This document shows positions 47,930 to 60,357 of a stretch of DNA of 64,000 nucleotides, piece by piece. The DNA comes from Phoronis australis. Lineage: Eukaryota > Phoronida > Phoronidae. Below the pieces are notes generated by a model, which saw only the letters and a list, made by a program, of their open reading frames with translations, made no database searches and was not told where the DNA came from. A program made the position numbers and the translations under genes. The stretch covers positions 670,586 to 734,585 of the forward strand of contig NMRA01000182.1 of assembly GCA_002633005.1 (NCBI GenBank). The letters run 5' to 3'. Numbering within the stretch: position 1 is the first letter of the stretch; each line of letters begins with the position of its first letter.

Positions 47930-48745
47930 GTGGGTGGATTTCCAACACTGTTTTGGAGGAGGGCTACGAAACCAGGTCGAGCAAAAGATAACGCGGAAAC
48001 GAGCTTGATCACAAGTGTCCATTTATAAAGAAGTCAAAAGCAGAACGAGAAGGCAAAGATGAAGAAAATTCCTGGCGAAAAGAGTGCAAAAAGTATATAA
48101 AGACAGATTTAGCACGAGAATACAGTGCAATAAAAGAAATATCGTCATCGATGCTTTGAAAACAATAGGGAAGTCAGACACCTGCAAGTTTAATTGGATA
48201 GCATCCTCCGGTGATGAGGTACTCGAACGACATTACAAAATTTTGGTGGGTCGGATACACACTTTTCCAGTAAAATTGAGATTCATGAGGGTTCAAGGAT
48301 ATCGGAATGAAATCTGGTGAAGACACATTTGAATCGAAAATGAACTTTGCCGTGCCAAACGTTAAGCAAATGCCTACGTCAAAAGTGGCTAAGTCTATAA
48401 CTGCTCGCTCCCAAAGCCAGTGCGTGTCAGTTGAGCTTAAACGGCAAGAAGATAAATGTTTGAAAAACTAAAACTGGTGGAGACATTGACCTGTTTGGCT
48501 ACGAAGAACAACCGAATTTGAAAGACGAACAACAAAGACTGAACAGGAAACTGAAAGAGTAGAGGAACTGAGAAATTTGTTACAACTGCAGTCTATTAGG
48601 GACAAGTATTTTAACAAATACCCACCCTGTCTACGCTTGCAGTTGAAAGAATGTATACACAAAATATGTGGCATTTTGCCACTGAGATTGAAAGAGTAAG
48701 TCCCACTAAGGAGGGACGTGAACTGGCATAATTAAGAAATTGAGA
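47930..48745 (+). repeat. dispersed repeat R, copy 2, uninterrupted
   Basis: Matches the minus strand of 33826-36063 but without the MITE and the composite element inserted there. A short frame KTGGDIDLFGYEEQPNLKDE is shared with that copy and may be a coding remnant, but I do not recognise it. Confidence 0.75.
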
Positions 48746-48844
48746 AGAAGATGAGCTCTCCTATACATGTCAAATATGGACATAGGTGTAATGAGTCTTT
48801 CTTGCGCTGATGTATGTAAATTTTAGATATTTTCTCTTGTTTGG

Positions 48845-49287
48845 AGTCGTTGCAACAGTCGGTAAACTGTGAAGATTAGTGCAGGGCAATTTACGTTGTT
48901 CACGTCGAAGAAACCAACAAATCCCAGTTATTTCTGGGAGGTATAGTCTGTGCAGTAAGTCGGACAGCAAGTTTTTGGCCGGAAATCCGATTGCAGCCAT
49001 TTGACATTTTTTTACCAAGATACTAGTTTATATGTATAGGAATGACTTATTTATTGATGCATAATTAGACGACATCAATAAGTTGAAAATACCACTGGCT
49101 CAATGCCAAAGTGTACAGTAGTTGCTCATGACGAGACCGGACATTCACGCGAAACTCTAGTATGACGAGTCCGTACAGATATTTTGAGCATAGGTGTCAT
49201 AAAATACCACATAACGTTAACTGCAATTTACAAATGTCAACTATACTTCTCATCCGGGTTGTCTATGGTTACATGGTGGTAATTGTT
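48845..49287 (+). repeat. dispersed repeat Y, copy 2
   Basis: Same orientation as 30621-31057. It shares CCCAGTTATTTCTGGGAG, TTGATGCATAATTAGACGA, TATGACGAGTCCGTACAG and TTACATGGTGGTAA. It has an extra GACGAG-type unit compared with copy 1. Confidence 0.75.
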
Positions 49288-49557
49288 CAGTGATTTAGTA
49301 AGCTTATTGTCCGATAGATTTTGCTACGGCTCCTAGTCAATTAATAGAAGTATAGACTGTTCGCACGTCTGTTTATAGACATTACTGCACTCACTAAGTA
49401 ACACTCGATCACGTAACAGCGTTGCCGAACGTCCTGTAGATTTCGTCTTCAACCACACTTCAGTCGCCACTTTCGGACACTGTGTGTTATTTTCACTTTT
49501 GAACCGTTCATTTGCGCTCAAACGTTAATCCAATATGACGACCCTCGGGGTCTGAAG
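49288..49557. other. 5' flank of the Gypsy element
   Basis: A 5' LTR would be expected here. I could not find a sequence repeated after 53210, nor a clear primer-binding site, so the LTR cannot be delimited. Confidence 0.35.
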
Positions 49558-50300
49558 ATGGCGACCAACCTGTTCCAGGCATTAAACCGCTCGCACTTCT
49601 CACCCCGCTTACGGACAATTCGTCAGAACAGTGGCAGACGTTTATGCAGAAATAGGGCTTCTATAGTACCATCACCAGGTAAGCTGACCAGTCCCATGAA
49701 TACCAAGTGGTCTTGTTTTTGCATACGCTTGGTGACGCTGCGTTGAAAACTTACAATAACTTCCACTTCGACAGGGCTGAATGTGATCGTATCCTGTCAC
49801 AGATAATTGACAAGTTTGACCAGTATGCTGTTGGTACATTCAATGAGACCTATGAACGTTTTCTATTTAACTCGCGCACTCAAAACCCTGATGAGACATT
49901 CGAATCCTTTCACTCTGCTATTCGTGGGCTCAGCAAAACCTGCAAGTCCTGCAACTCTTTCGACACTTGTGTGAACTCCATCATACGTGACCGTATTGTG
50001 TTGGGTGCTCGTGATGACACCACACAGCTGTCGCTACTCAAGGAACCAGCCCTCACACTTGACAAGTGCGTTGACATTTGTAAAACGTACGAACATGCTG
50101 CTGCACAGGACAAAGTACTGAACTCGGCACAATCCGTTAACAAGGTGGACGCTATGCCCCTCTCTAAGCCACCCCACGGGTACGACTGTGCTTCTATTGC
50201 GGAACAAAGCATGCCATGAGAAAAGAAACGTGATCGGCCTGGGAGAAAACCTGTTCCAACTGTCAGCAACCGAACCACTTTGCGTCCAACTGCCCTCCTA
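49558..50300 (+). pseudogene. Gypsy gag: capsid and two zinc knuckles
   Basis: Gag packages the element RNA. The likely start is the ATG at 49558 (MATNLFQALN), after which the frame shifts. The long open part (49707-50217) has LFLHTLGDAALKTYN, a capsid-type helix, and the Mag-like block near its end. Two CX2CX4HX4C knuckles, CFYCGTKHAMRKETC and CSNCQQPNHFASNC, lie at about 50188-50292 in frames shifted from the capsid and separated by a TGA. Thus at least three lesions are present in gag. Confidence 0.85.
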
Positions 50301-50478
50301 TTCCTGCAACCAGACCTTCCCAACGCGTGACCCCTAGCTTCACACCTGCTCGCAAAGACGGACAACGTCGTGTGCATGGTGTCCACGATAACGACTATTT
50401 GGTAGACCCCGACCCAGATGACAGAACCACATGGCTTAACAGAGTTCACACAAATGAACAAAGCTCATTCATGTTCAA

Positions 50479-50870
50479 ATGAGAATCATCGAGGAGGACT
50501 GTGATGACATATTCGAAGCTGATAATGGTGCAACCACGAGCACTATTCTGGTGAAATACGTAACCAAGGTACAAATAGAAACTACAGGAAAGGCACTTAG
50601 CATGTGGAACAAAGACACCCACCCACCTCTTGGTTCTTTTAGACTCACATTGCACAACCCTAAGACTCTGTATCGTTCTTGGTGGTACAAGAAGACTTCG
50701 CCCCCTTACTGTCACTCAGTGCATCTCTCCAAATGGCTCTGATCTCGGTGAATAAGGAAAACTTTGAGCGTCGTAGCCAAGTGTCGTTCACTGATGAGTT
50801 ATCCGATGTATTTGACGAGAGTCTTGGCACTTTGACTGGAGAGGTCCACCTCAAAGTGGATCCTTAGATT
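50479..50870 (+). pseudogene. Gypsy aspartic protease region
   Basis: The frame has EADNGATTSTIL, where the usual active-site D-T/S-G-A is changed to DNGA. It goes on to LSMWNKDTHPPLGSFRL and NPKTLYR, which are family landmarks. The Thr/Ser-to-Asn change in the catalytic triplet suggests loss of protease activity. A following shifted frame reads LLSLSASLQMALISVNKENF, the link towards the polymerase. Confidence 0.7.
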
Positions 50871-50879
50871 TTCCCCGTG

Positions 50880-51630
50880 ATCAGGCCTGCTCGCAAAGAA
50901 TCACTATCATGCAGGCCCAAACTCAAAGCTGAACTAGACGTCTGGCAAAACTTAATGTCATCTCGCCAGTAAACGAACCTACTCCCTGAGTAGCCAAATG
51001 GCTGTAGCTGAGAAGAAAAACGGTCAACTGCGTATATGTCTCGACCCCCGTAAAATCAACCAAGCACTGAAGCGTGAACGTTATACTCTACCTGTGCTTG
51101 AAGACCACATGCACTTGCTATCACAGGCAACAGTTTTCACTAAAGTTGATCTCTCGTGTGCCTATTGACTTGTACAACTCGACGAACCCTCTCGTAAACT
51201 TACCACACTACAATCCTGCTTTGGCGATCGATACCAGTGGAATCGTCTACCATTTGGGTTATCGGTATGCGCTGAGATCTTCGTCAAGAAGACGGCAGAA
51301 GCCCTCACCGGCCTCGCAGATGTACTGTGCATTGCAGATGATGCTGTAATCTATGCAGCCGAACATGATGCCAACCTGCTATGCTGCTGGAAGAAGAGCC
51401 TTAAACTCAAGAAGCAGAAGTTTTCTCACACGATCCCCGAAAAATCTTTCATGGGTCATACTTTTTCTGCTCTTGGTATGCGTCCTGATTCTGAAATAGT
51501 CAGAGCACTGGCTGCAATGGCATCCCCTCAAAACGTTAAAGAACACCGACGCTTCATGGGTATGATCAACTACTTTGCCAAGTACCTACCCAACCTAGCA
51601 GCTGTAATTGCCCCCCTCACGAAACCTCCT
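50880..51630 (+). pseudogene. Gypsy reverse transcriptase
   Basis: RT blocks are visible across two frames: EKKNGQLRICLDPRKINQAL, YTLPVLEDHMHLLSQATVF, TKVDLS (first catalytic Asp), WNRLPFGLSVCAEIF, and VLCIADDAVIYA (the double-Asp catalytic box, with Ala where Tyr-Val/Ile is usual). The connection block EHRRFMGMINYFAKYLPNL lies in a third open stretch (51451-51633). In-frame stops after the TKVDLS block and a frame change show that it is inactive. Confidence 0.88.
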
Positions 51631-52222
51631 TAAGAAAGATGTACCCTGGACATGTTCGGACGTGCAAGAATCAGCTACACAGACAATCAGGAAACTGATT
51701 ACAGAAGCTCCAGTTCTCTGCTTATACGATATCAACAAAGACTTAACTTTTAAAAACGACGCAAGCGGCTTTGGGGTCGGTTCATGTCTGATTGCTTTCT
51801 CCAGCTGTTCGCTCACTGATGCAGAGACCCGATATGCTCAAATTGAGAAAGTTCTGCTGGCTGTGGTCATTGGATTGGAGAAATTCCACTGCTACACCTA
51901 TGGTTGCACCCTACAGGTCATCAATGATTACAAGCCGCTAGTTGCTATCAAATTTAAGCCACTTTATCGCGCACCAAGACATCTCGAATCACTTCTCGAA
52001 CTCGCTCAGAAATATGACTTCGAGCTTGTACACCGTCCAGGTAAATCTATACCTGTGGCTGATGCTCTATCCCGAGCCCCAATGACTGGCAAAGCAACAG
52101 AGGAACTCACAAGTGGGAATGCTGTTTCGTTGCTACCTATCACAGAGTCATTTTTGGCACAAATACGCCATGATTTTGATCACGACAACGTATTACCTGT
52201 GCTCAAATCGACTATTTTATAA
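51608..52222 (+). pseudogene. Gypsy RNase H
   Basis: A 204-codon open stretch. Landmarks are FKNDASGFGVGSCLIAF (first acidic residue), ETRYAQIEKVLLAVVIGLEK (Glu block), VINDYKPLVAIKF (usually TDHKPL) and ELVHRPGKSIPVADALSRAP, the standard tether end. This is the best preserved part of the element. Confidence 0.9.
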
Positions 52223-53208
52223 GGGTGGCCGACTCACCGACATGACACCCCAGAAATCATCCGACCACACTTGGACTACCATGACGAACTAGCTCTACAA
52301 GACGGCATAATCCTCCGAGGTGACACTGTTGTCATTCTCAGATCACTCCGAGCTGACATCAAGTGGAAAGTCCATACTGGCCACTAGGGTATTAACTCTC
52401 GTCTTCGTCGTCTTCGACAACTCGTATACTGGCCCGGCATGTCCAAGGAAATACATGTACGCCAGTATGTTGAATCCTGCAGTGTTTGTGCCACGTATGC
52501 AACCACCAGAGACACTCAACACGCATGACGTTCCAGAACGTCCTTAGCAGATAGTAGGCACAAATCTTTTTGCCCTATGCAATCGTTCTTACCTTATCAC
52601 TGTTGACTACTACAATCATTTTTGAGATTGATTACTTACCTGACACTCTCTCGGAGAAGGTCGTTAGCAAGATGAAGTATCATTTTGCCAGACACTGCAT
52701 ACCGGATACTCTTGTCAGCGACGGTGGTCCGCAGTACTTTTCGCACAAATTCAAACGTTTTGCCTCCTATTGGGCATTCAATCACATAGTCACCACCCCT
52801 TGTAACAGCAAAGCAAATGGCGCTGCTGAACTCGATGTTAAAACTGCCAAGCGCTTGCTACGCCGCTGTGAGGCAGCACATGAAGATCCATACCTGGGTT
52901 TACTGAATATTTGCATAACACCGAATGAGGCCTTTTCAAACAGTCCAGTTGAACGCTTATTCGGGAGGAAAACCAAGAGTCTAGTTCCGACCACGTCTAA
53001 GATGCTGCACCCTCCTAACCAAAACTCCAGTGAACCTGAAATTATGAAAGACAAGTCATCTACTGCTGACCGCCTTAATCCACACCGAAGAGAATTACCC
53101 TCCATCCAGGTGACTGTACGTATGCAACCCATTCAGCCAGGTCATTTGAGATGGCAAGCCGCAACTTTAACCAACCCCTTTTCACCTAGGTTGACTCGAC
53201 TCATTTAA
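52223..53208 (+). pseudogene. Gypsy integrase
   Basis: The HHCC zinc region is recognisable near 52370-52500 (KVHTGH, LVYWPGMSKEIHV, ESCSVCATY), broken by stops. The catalytic core follows in the open frame from 52570: FEIDYLPDTLSEKVV, FARHCIPDTLVSDGGPQYF (second Asp in the SDGGPQ block), CNSKANGAAELDVKTAKRLL (Glu block). It ends with SPVERLFGRKTKSLVPT, the usual C-terminal boundary. It is inactive because of the frame breaks. Confidence 0.88.
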
Positions 53209-53210
53209 CT

Positions 53211-54890
53211 TGACTAACAAATTTGAACTTTTCATTGACAATTAAGTTAGTCATGCACAACGTTTTGTGTTGATATTGCAGCTGAATAATGAAATAACTA
53301 ACACGCTTAAGGCATCTATAGGTTATGTTGACCAACAACATGTTTTCATCAATCGCCGTTAGGATTTATTCCTCAAGAGCTTACAAACACCAATGTCATA
53401 TCGAAAACAACAAAGCGAGCCCCACCATTCTATCGGCTGTCAAATGAGGACACGGTAAAACAATATGTTTTAACATATCTAATTAAAATTAGATAATATC
53501 GAGTTACGAGTATTCATTGGCCGATACGTACTGCGCAGACTATTGACAACCAATCGCAACATTAGTCACCCTCCCCTGTGAGTAGCGTGAAGTCGTCACA
53601 TGTAGCTGCTCGTTTCAGTGTTGTTTTCGATATAATAAAGACAGGCAAGGCGTTGCATTTACTATGGTTGGAACAACTCGGTATTTGAGTAAGCTCTCTT
53701 TCTACTTTCTCGCGGGTACAGAAATGGCATAAGTTTAATCTAGAAACTTGGGTGGTGGTGTTCTTGGCACACCGACGGTGGGTACGTTCACACGTCACAT
53801 TCATTCCGTGGAGCTAAGAAATATTATTTTTTCTTCTATTTTCTTGTTTTTGAGAAATTGAATTCGCATATGTGATATATAGTGCTATAAAGGATTGGTT
53901 TAGTGATGCTGACAATGTAGTCACTTATTAAAACAGATAAATTATATTGTTTTTAATACTTTAAAGTCATAGTTTTATGGCACTGCGCCATCGACGAATA
54001 AGACCCCCGTTTGTAAGAGAAAATTAGGCGTAAAAACCAAACCAAATTACTTGAAAATTCCTGACAAGGTTTCTGAGTGATGCTGGCAAGAATTTATTTA
54101 AAAAGGCTTAATTGAAATCAATTACGGGGTATTTTTGCTGTCAATGTTAGCTTGCTAAAATGAAAACTTGGTTTTAAAGGGGTTCTAGGGTATAAAAACA
54201 ACATCTACATGTAACTATAGTGTATGTTTATAATCCCAGTTTGCCTATCTAAACCCAGAAACTGTTTAGTAATGGTTTCACGAAATCACTGGATATGACT
54301 TGGATTTCAGAAACTCAGTCAGACTTAATCAAGAAAAACGGCGTGAGCTACTTGCTCAAGATTGGAGAATATACGAGCAAAAGACTAGTTGTTAAAACAC
54401 GCCCATAGTTGAAACGCTTACTTTTATGAAATTGGATGAATTGATTTTACATAACTTATCCACACATTCTAGATTACTTACACTTTGGTGAACCCCACAC
54501 TTAAGCACGAAATCGTAGGAGTATTGCAAAAACTTATCAAAATGAGTCAAGGAAATCACTGAGGCCACACACGTCATCATAGCTTTTCCGTTGATTTAAT
54601 ATATGCGTCAGAATAGAGGTGTTCGAGGTGCGCAAAGTATGCTTCGACGAACGTTGTTCGATCTTGCAAGTTTCCCTGGACCGTCGGTTCTTACAGTCAG
54701 TTTCAAATAAGTGTGCCTTGATAGCAATGGTAAAAATAAATAATAACATTTCTAAAACTTCATTGAAATGAACACTGCCGCAATTACAATGTCAAAATTT
54801 TGCCTGCAATCAAGGTAGCCGACTTATGACGTGACTGCTTTTACTCTCACTCGCAAGCCCTTTTCCACTAACGTCTACTACACCTCTTCG
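53211..54890. other. no recognised feature
   Basis: A 3' LTR would be expected near the left end. A TAATAAAG motif near 53633 could be a polyadenylation signal of one, but no matching 5' copy was seen. The rest is AT-rich without recognised features. Confidence 0.35.
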
Positions 54891-54985
54891 TATAGACCCA
54901 ATTCACGCGGCGGACATTAAAATCCAAAGCGAGGCTCACTGCGATAAACAAAGCGGAAATTTACATTGCGTGAATTAAAGTCATA
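54891..54985 (+). mobile_element. element X left-end fragment
   Basis: TATAGACCCAATTCACGCGG and the next 70 bp match the left end of element X at 14927. The rest of the element is absent. Confidence 0.75.
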
Positions 54986-55189
54986 TGATCCGTTTGTAGA
55001 CGTTTTAAAAACATCGTGAATCTGCATAAAAACCATTGAAACATACTCTCTGACACTTAATTAGAACTTTTCGTAAGTATGGGGTCGATCTGCTGCATGT
55101 ACATATTTTTTCTTTTATTTTTTATTTTCTTAAAATATGCGTGATCAAAACAAACGAATGTTGCCCATAATGCTGTGCGGTTTGACGTT

Positions 55190-57598
55190 TTGGCAACTCG
55201 AGACAAATAGTCAGCTGTTTCCGGTACTGCTTCGAAGAAGAGAAGTTCGCCTTACCAGGTAATTTATTCGTTTCTTGAACATTTTGATGACGATATTGCT
55301 CCCTGTATGAGCTGAACAGTCTAACTATTACTCTTAGAATTAGATGAAACCATTACCTGTGGGAAAATTATGTACTGAATTCGATAGTAATCGTTATGAT
55401 CGAGTCGAGTGTGCAGTTGTACCCTAGCCAGCCGGCTAGCGGTATCAAAATACAGCTAGGCACCACTGTGTATTTTTCTTCAATAGAGCCCGAAATTCAC
55501 CCAGCCAGGGTAGTATATTTAAATTACAGATTTGTACCAAGGCTCGATGGTCGTGAGTTGAATTTCTACCTGCTGGCAGTTTTCAGACTTTGGACTTGAA
55601 TTGCAAAACTATTCGTGTTTTTTCATTGCCATAAGAAAATCATCGTCTATCACCAGGTACTCTATACTCTACTTGTATATTGTACTAGCAGGGGCACATT
55701 GGAGGATTTAAGGGGGGGCAAGAGGGCCATGGCCCCCCTAAAATTCTCCCAGATACCATTTGGCAGTTCGGGGTGCAAATTGCTGACTAGCACATGCCCC
55801 TTGAGCAAACCCTGTTTACCGTTTATGTTTTTTTAGTAATAAGATCCACAAACCCAAAAATTCGACACCCCCGTATTCCTACATCAGGCTGCGCTCGAGC
55901 ATGTCGCAAAATTCTGGTTATTCCTGTGCCCTGGCCCCCCTAACTTAAACCACTGGATTCGCCCCTGGGGCAGATCCAGGATTTTGAGTTAGGGGAACAG
56001 GGCAGAGTATTGGCCAGGGTTTAGTTCACCAAACATTTGCACCCCCGAACTGCCAAATGGGAACTGTGAGAATTTTAGGGAGGCCATAGCCCCCCTCTAA
56101 ATCCACCACTGACTAGTCAGCTAGCTAGTCCACTTGAACACAACCCACTGGATCAGCGATGAATCCTCGGATTAAATGCAAGCAAACTTGGGAAGTGCCG
56201 GTAGGCTGAAGCTTGTTGCGAGAATAGTGAGATCATAGAAAACCATGGTTGGGAATGGGATGCAACAAATTTGATGCCTGTTATTCAGTGAAGAAATCTG
56301 GTTCTCAAATTGCAGGACACTGGGAGTGGTCACATCATTACAGAACAATATACTATGTATGGAACCTCCTCAAAGGCAAAAGGGTATAAGCCAAAGGCAG
56401 ATCAGTAGTAGCATTAATAAAGGTCGAGCAGGTTACATCTTGTATTATCAGTGGTAGGGTCTCGATTGGGTAAATAAAGGGCTAGGGACAGGGGAAGGTT
56501 AATGGCAGTGCTTGCTTTTAATTAATATACTCTTTCTTGGACTTTGAGCGTGCAACTAGGCCCTTGCAGACTCACTTTATCAAGAACACAATCCATCAAT
56601 TTACATGGCAGAGGGCCTAAAGAGTGCTTCGAAAATCATCTATCCTCCTTGAATGTCAGCTGTTACAGACTTCTAGCATCGGTATTGGCAAGTTAACACA
56701 GGAAATAAACTTAATTAGTCTGGAAACAGGTAGAACACTGAAGTTTCAATTTCAGGTACACTCATACTTTTGCGAAAATGCGTATCCTATGCAATGTATT
56801 GATCAATGTTATCTATGTACTGCTCAGAATGGCATTTTATGTGATTACCATGTTTTTAAAGGTTCACCGTAATGTGCGTCACCAGTTCACCAACAATAAC
56901 AATACTCAAGCAACAGAGTCAACATGATTGGAGTACTGAGCCATGTGCAGAGGAATAGGCTTAGGTGGCAATTGATGTTCGGTCTCTTCACATGCAGGTA
57001 TGCTTGGAACTCTCGTTTCTTAACGCAATAGAACCGATTCTACATAACTTTTGTGTTCAGTCATTCTTATTGTTTTCTTTCATCAGTAATCACACAAGCT
57101 TTATAGGTAACAAAACTGAAGAAAACCTGTAAGAAAATACATTTGCTATGTATCACTAAAATATGCCACATAAACTGCTGAAATTTATACTGTCTTAAAA
57201 CTTCATTAATTAAAACTTCATTAATAATGGACCACTGGCTTTTTGAAGAACAACAACCAGTTTGTAGCTATGAAAACATCATTCTCCTTCATGTTGAGGT
57301 CATGTTTAAACTACAACTCAAAATTAATGTGGTTTGATTTTTTCAGTCTCACATAAGTATATCTGTGGATGAGGGCATTGTATTCAACTTGCTGTGTCCA
57401 TACTCACTGGGGTGGTGGGTACCACCAGCTGTGATTGTCATCAGGGTGTATCTGTGGCAGATGCTGAGGAGTGTCCACTACACTGAAAAGATCTATAAGA
57501 AGCAGCCTGTCACCTGCATTTTGCTTATGCCTGTGAGCATTTCTTATAAAGACAGTTTTGGAAATCCAGTTAAGCACCCTCATTATGCACACATGTGA
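55190..57598 (+). CDS. tentative gene, four candidate exons
   Basis: A non-coding first exon may end at 55258 (CTTACCAG|GTAATT). A second candidate exon follows an acceptor near 55386 and starts ATG at 55396 with MIESSVQLYPSQPASGIKIQ and LGTTVYFSSIEPEIHPAR. A third (about 56660-56755) follows AATGTCAG and reads TSSIGIGKLTQEINLISLET up to CAG|GTACAC. A fourth begins after TTTTTTCAG at 57345 and reads SHISISVDEGIVFNLLCPYS, open to TGA at 57598. The last two join in phase. An AATAAA lies at about 57956. I do not recognise the product, and part of the model may be chance. Confidence 0.3.
55690..56113. mobile_element. pair of abutting inverted MITEs
   Basis: The first (55690-55970) runs from CAGGGGCACATTGGAGG to GGATTCGCCCCTG. 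The second (about 55967-56113) is inverted, from CAGATCCAGGATTTTGAG to CTAAATCCACCACTG. Shared blocks such as TTTGGCAGTTCGGGG show that they belong to one family with 61338-61501. They lie in an intron of the tentative + strand gene. Confidence 0.75.
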
Positions 57599-58530
57599 CT
57601 CTGTGAAAGAAAACACTGCTGACATGACACTTGTAATAACCTTTTACCATTTTCCTTCCAAGGCTCTGGCTACAGAGATTTGGTCTTGCACTCAACATCA
57701 ATGTTTCAGACAAATACCCAAAACTCAATTTATGCTCATAATTGTTACTTATTGAGAAAATGTGAACAAATTATTTCAAGGCTATTAGGTATTAATGATA
57801 CCTGGACTAAACCTTTACTTGGCAATTGTGAAGTGAAAACATTATATGCATTTATACTACAGTTGTAAGCGAGTTGAAAATTTTCACATGCAAATTAGTT
57901 ACATTACAAATGTTATTTGCTCAACTGGGCATCCTCCAAAGCACTGATACATTAGAATAAAAACTTCACACTAAAGTACGGTTTACACAAACCTAATATA
58001 AATAACTCAAATGAAACACTGCTTCGTGCATTTCAATGTGCATTTCCATGTTTTAATATGGAACAGCAGTGTACGAAGTGCACTCATCCTTCAAAATATC
58101 TCTAATATTTGTCTGGTAAGCTGCTTGGCTGTATTTATAAGTTTAGGTGTAAAAGTCTAGGTCCAAGCAGTTTTTTTAGTAAAAAAGCTCGCTACAGGGG
58201 GTTAGTTTGAAAACGCAGATGTAAACGCTTTGATCTAGGTATTTGTGTAAAAAAATCAGTGTGAGGGGTTGCTGGTGCACTGCACGGTGGTAGGGGTAAT
58301 GCGTTGTCGGAATCACGGACACTCCGAAATATTGGGAATCCCATTTTGGACACCCTATTTTCGAAATCCTGGGTGAATCCCTGAATAGAAATTGAACAGG
58401 CTTTAAACAAGGCATGTTTAAATACTGTAAACGAAACAGTGATATCTTTGGTTAGGATTGTGAGTTGTGAGTTGAATAAAATGTGAAATGTCACTCCATG
58501 AGATATTAAGGAAATGAATGAAACAATACC
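57599..58530. other. intergenic, convergent gene ends
   Basis: Lies between two tentative convergent genes. A TAGAATAAAAAC at about 57952 is a possible polyadenylation site for the + strand model. No other feature. Confidence 0.35.
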
Positions 58531-60357
58531 TCAAGGTTTCTTCAGGTGATGACCAGTCTGGGACTCTTGCAAAGAAGTTTGTAGAGGGCGTTGTCTAAAC
58601 CACTCATTCTGAAAGTACAGATGATGAAGGAGGGTTTAAATACAATTTGACTCACTTTACCAGGAGCAATCACAAGATTTAAGAATGTACTTTCAGTCAA
58701 TTTGTCACACCTTTATGCTTAAAACAACTTTGATTTAATTACCAGAAGGCAAAATTTGTAGCTGAGACAGCATTATTCTAAACTGACAGCGACTTAAGAG
58801 ACTTATAATTGATGAAAATTCCGGCTTACGTTAAAGCCCATAGCCTAATCTCTGTATTCGATACACAACTCGAAAATTTAGCAATTCCATGACATGAGAA
58901 AACATAAGATTTGTACTCCAATCACGTGATTTGACTGGCTAATTTTTTGAGGTTGTGAGTTCAAGTAATGTACCTGGACCATGCAGATTGCAATTAACCA
59001 TTTTCTCCTAACCTGCACAGTCTAAGATGGAAATACAGAGAAAAGTGGCCATCAATAACAGAAGTTTAGCACACCTATTCTTTCTTTTAAAACTTAATGG
59101 AATAAGAAAGATCAACTTACGGTTACACGGGCCCCTGTAGGTGGTCAGTATTCTCCTAACTGGAAAAAATAAAACAAAACTAATAAGACATTCTCAAGTA
59201 TAGCCATCTTGACCAAGACTTATCCCCCCCCCCACTGTACTCAGTACGACCAACACTGATATGAGCTTTCTAAGGCGTGGCCAGGTGAAGTCCCTAACAC
59301 ATCCTACAAACATCCCCCCCTCTCCCGCCACAATTCTTTACACCACCTGCCACATTGTTCTGCTAGTTGACATCGATCTAAAAGCCCTTTTGTACTTAAT
59401 TTCGGTCTGAGCAGAGTGTCGACATGAACTGGAAAGTTAATCGAACCGTTTTTACCGCCTTTGGATGTCTAAGTAAACTGTAGCTGATGATGTTGTCATC
59501 GAAGTAATCGCAACGTAGTGCAGATGCAACACTTGTACACCATGATTTTTTAATGGGATAATTTGGGAACATTGACATGTGCTAATGGACACAAAAACCT
59601 ATTTCTAATTCGATTAGTGACTACTCGAGCAAAATATGAACAGCTTTTAGCGACGACATTACCCTGTAATTCTCGATGATAGCAGTGGCCCCTGACAATA
59701 ACGTCTTCGATGTAACCGAAGTTGATCATTTATACTACCATACACCACAGCATCGACGCTCCGCTTGTCTACTGTGAAGTCAACTGGCACAGATAACTTC
59801 GATTCAGGACCGAAGTTAACCCTCCATACTGACTGCAACTCCCCAAAACATCGCCATGTCGACGTTAGAATGAAAGGGCCTTACCAGTTTTAACTACATG
59901 TTAAAACACTAACATGGTGTAACTAGTCCGGGTCAGCGTGAATCAGTACTACTACTAGTAGTATTAGAACAAAAACTGAACAGCTGATCGAATTGAGGCT
60001 CTTTAAAATGATTCGGGTCCGATGTATGCTGACTGAGATCAGTCACCCATCAGTGAATGCTCTAACCGTGTATACAAGTCATTGAACATTTCACAAACAG
60101 CACACTTACTGACTTATATTTGTCCATCGAAAGCCTGGTATTGTTCATTTGTTGTAATGTAAAACCTTCACGAGTTCGAACATTCAGTCTTGTCCTCATT
60201 GATTCTCACCTATCGAACGAGTCGCTTACAGGTACGCGGTTTGTTGGTAATGCCGCTTTTTGTACTGGCTAACACGTCTTTTTCTGAATCTCGTAGAGCA
60301 GGACGACTGCGTTTCGCCTTCGGAAGTACACTTCATAGACCTACTTCTCCCCGCCAT
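58531..60357 (-). CDS. tentative minus-strand gene, basic protein
   Basis: The ATG at 60357 (AAATGGCGG) opens 42 codons to a donor at 60230 (CCT|GTAAGC). The peptide starts MAGRSRSMKCTSEGETQSSC and has a very basic stretch RFRKRRVSQYKKRHYQQ, like a nuclear localisation signal. A 35-nt candidate exon at 59121-59155 (TTAG|GAGAATAC to ACC|GTAAGT) is in phase. A third at 58531-58608 gives MSGLDNALYKLLCKSPRLVI and a stop if joined directly to exon 1. Inclusion of the 35-nt exon instead leads to an early stop, so alternative splicing or a wrong model is possible. The family is not recognised. Confidence 0.35.

Larger units (their letters stand above)
49558..53210 (+). mobile_element. Gypsy retrotransposon, Mag/SURL-like, defective
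   Basis: Domains occur in the canonical Gypsy order: gag with zinc knuckles, protease, reverse transcriptase, RNase H, integrase. Many frameshifts and stops break the frames, so it cannot be autonomous. The gag block LLKEPALTLDKCVDICKTYE is typical of the Mag/SURL group. No chromodomain or envelope-like gene was seen. LTRs were not found. Confidence 0.9.

Noticed and set aside
49288-53900. Long terminal repeats of the Gypsy element
   Set aside because: I compared the two flanks by eye and found no matching direct repeat, so I did not annotate LTRs.
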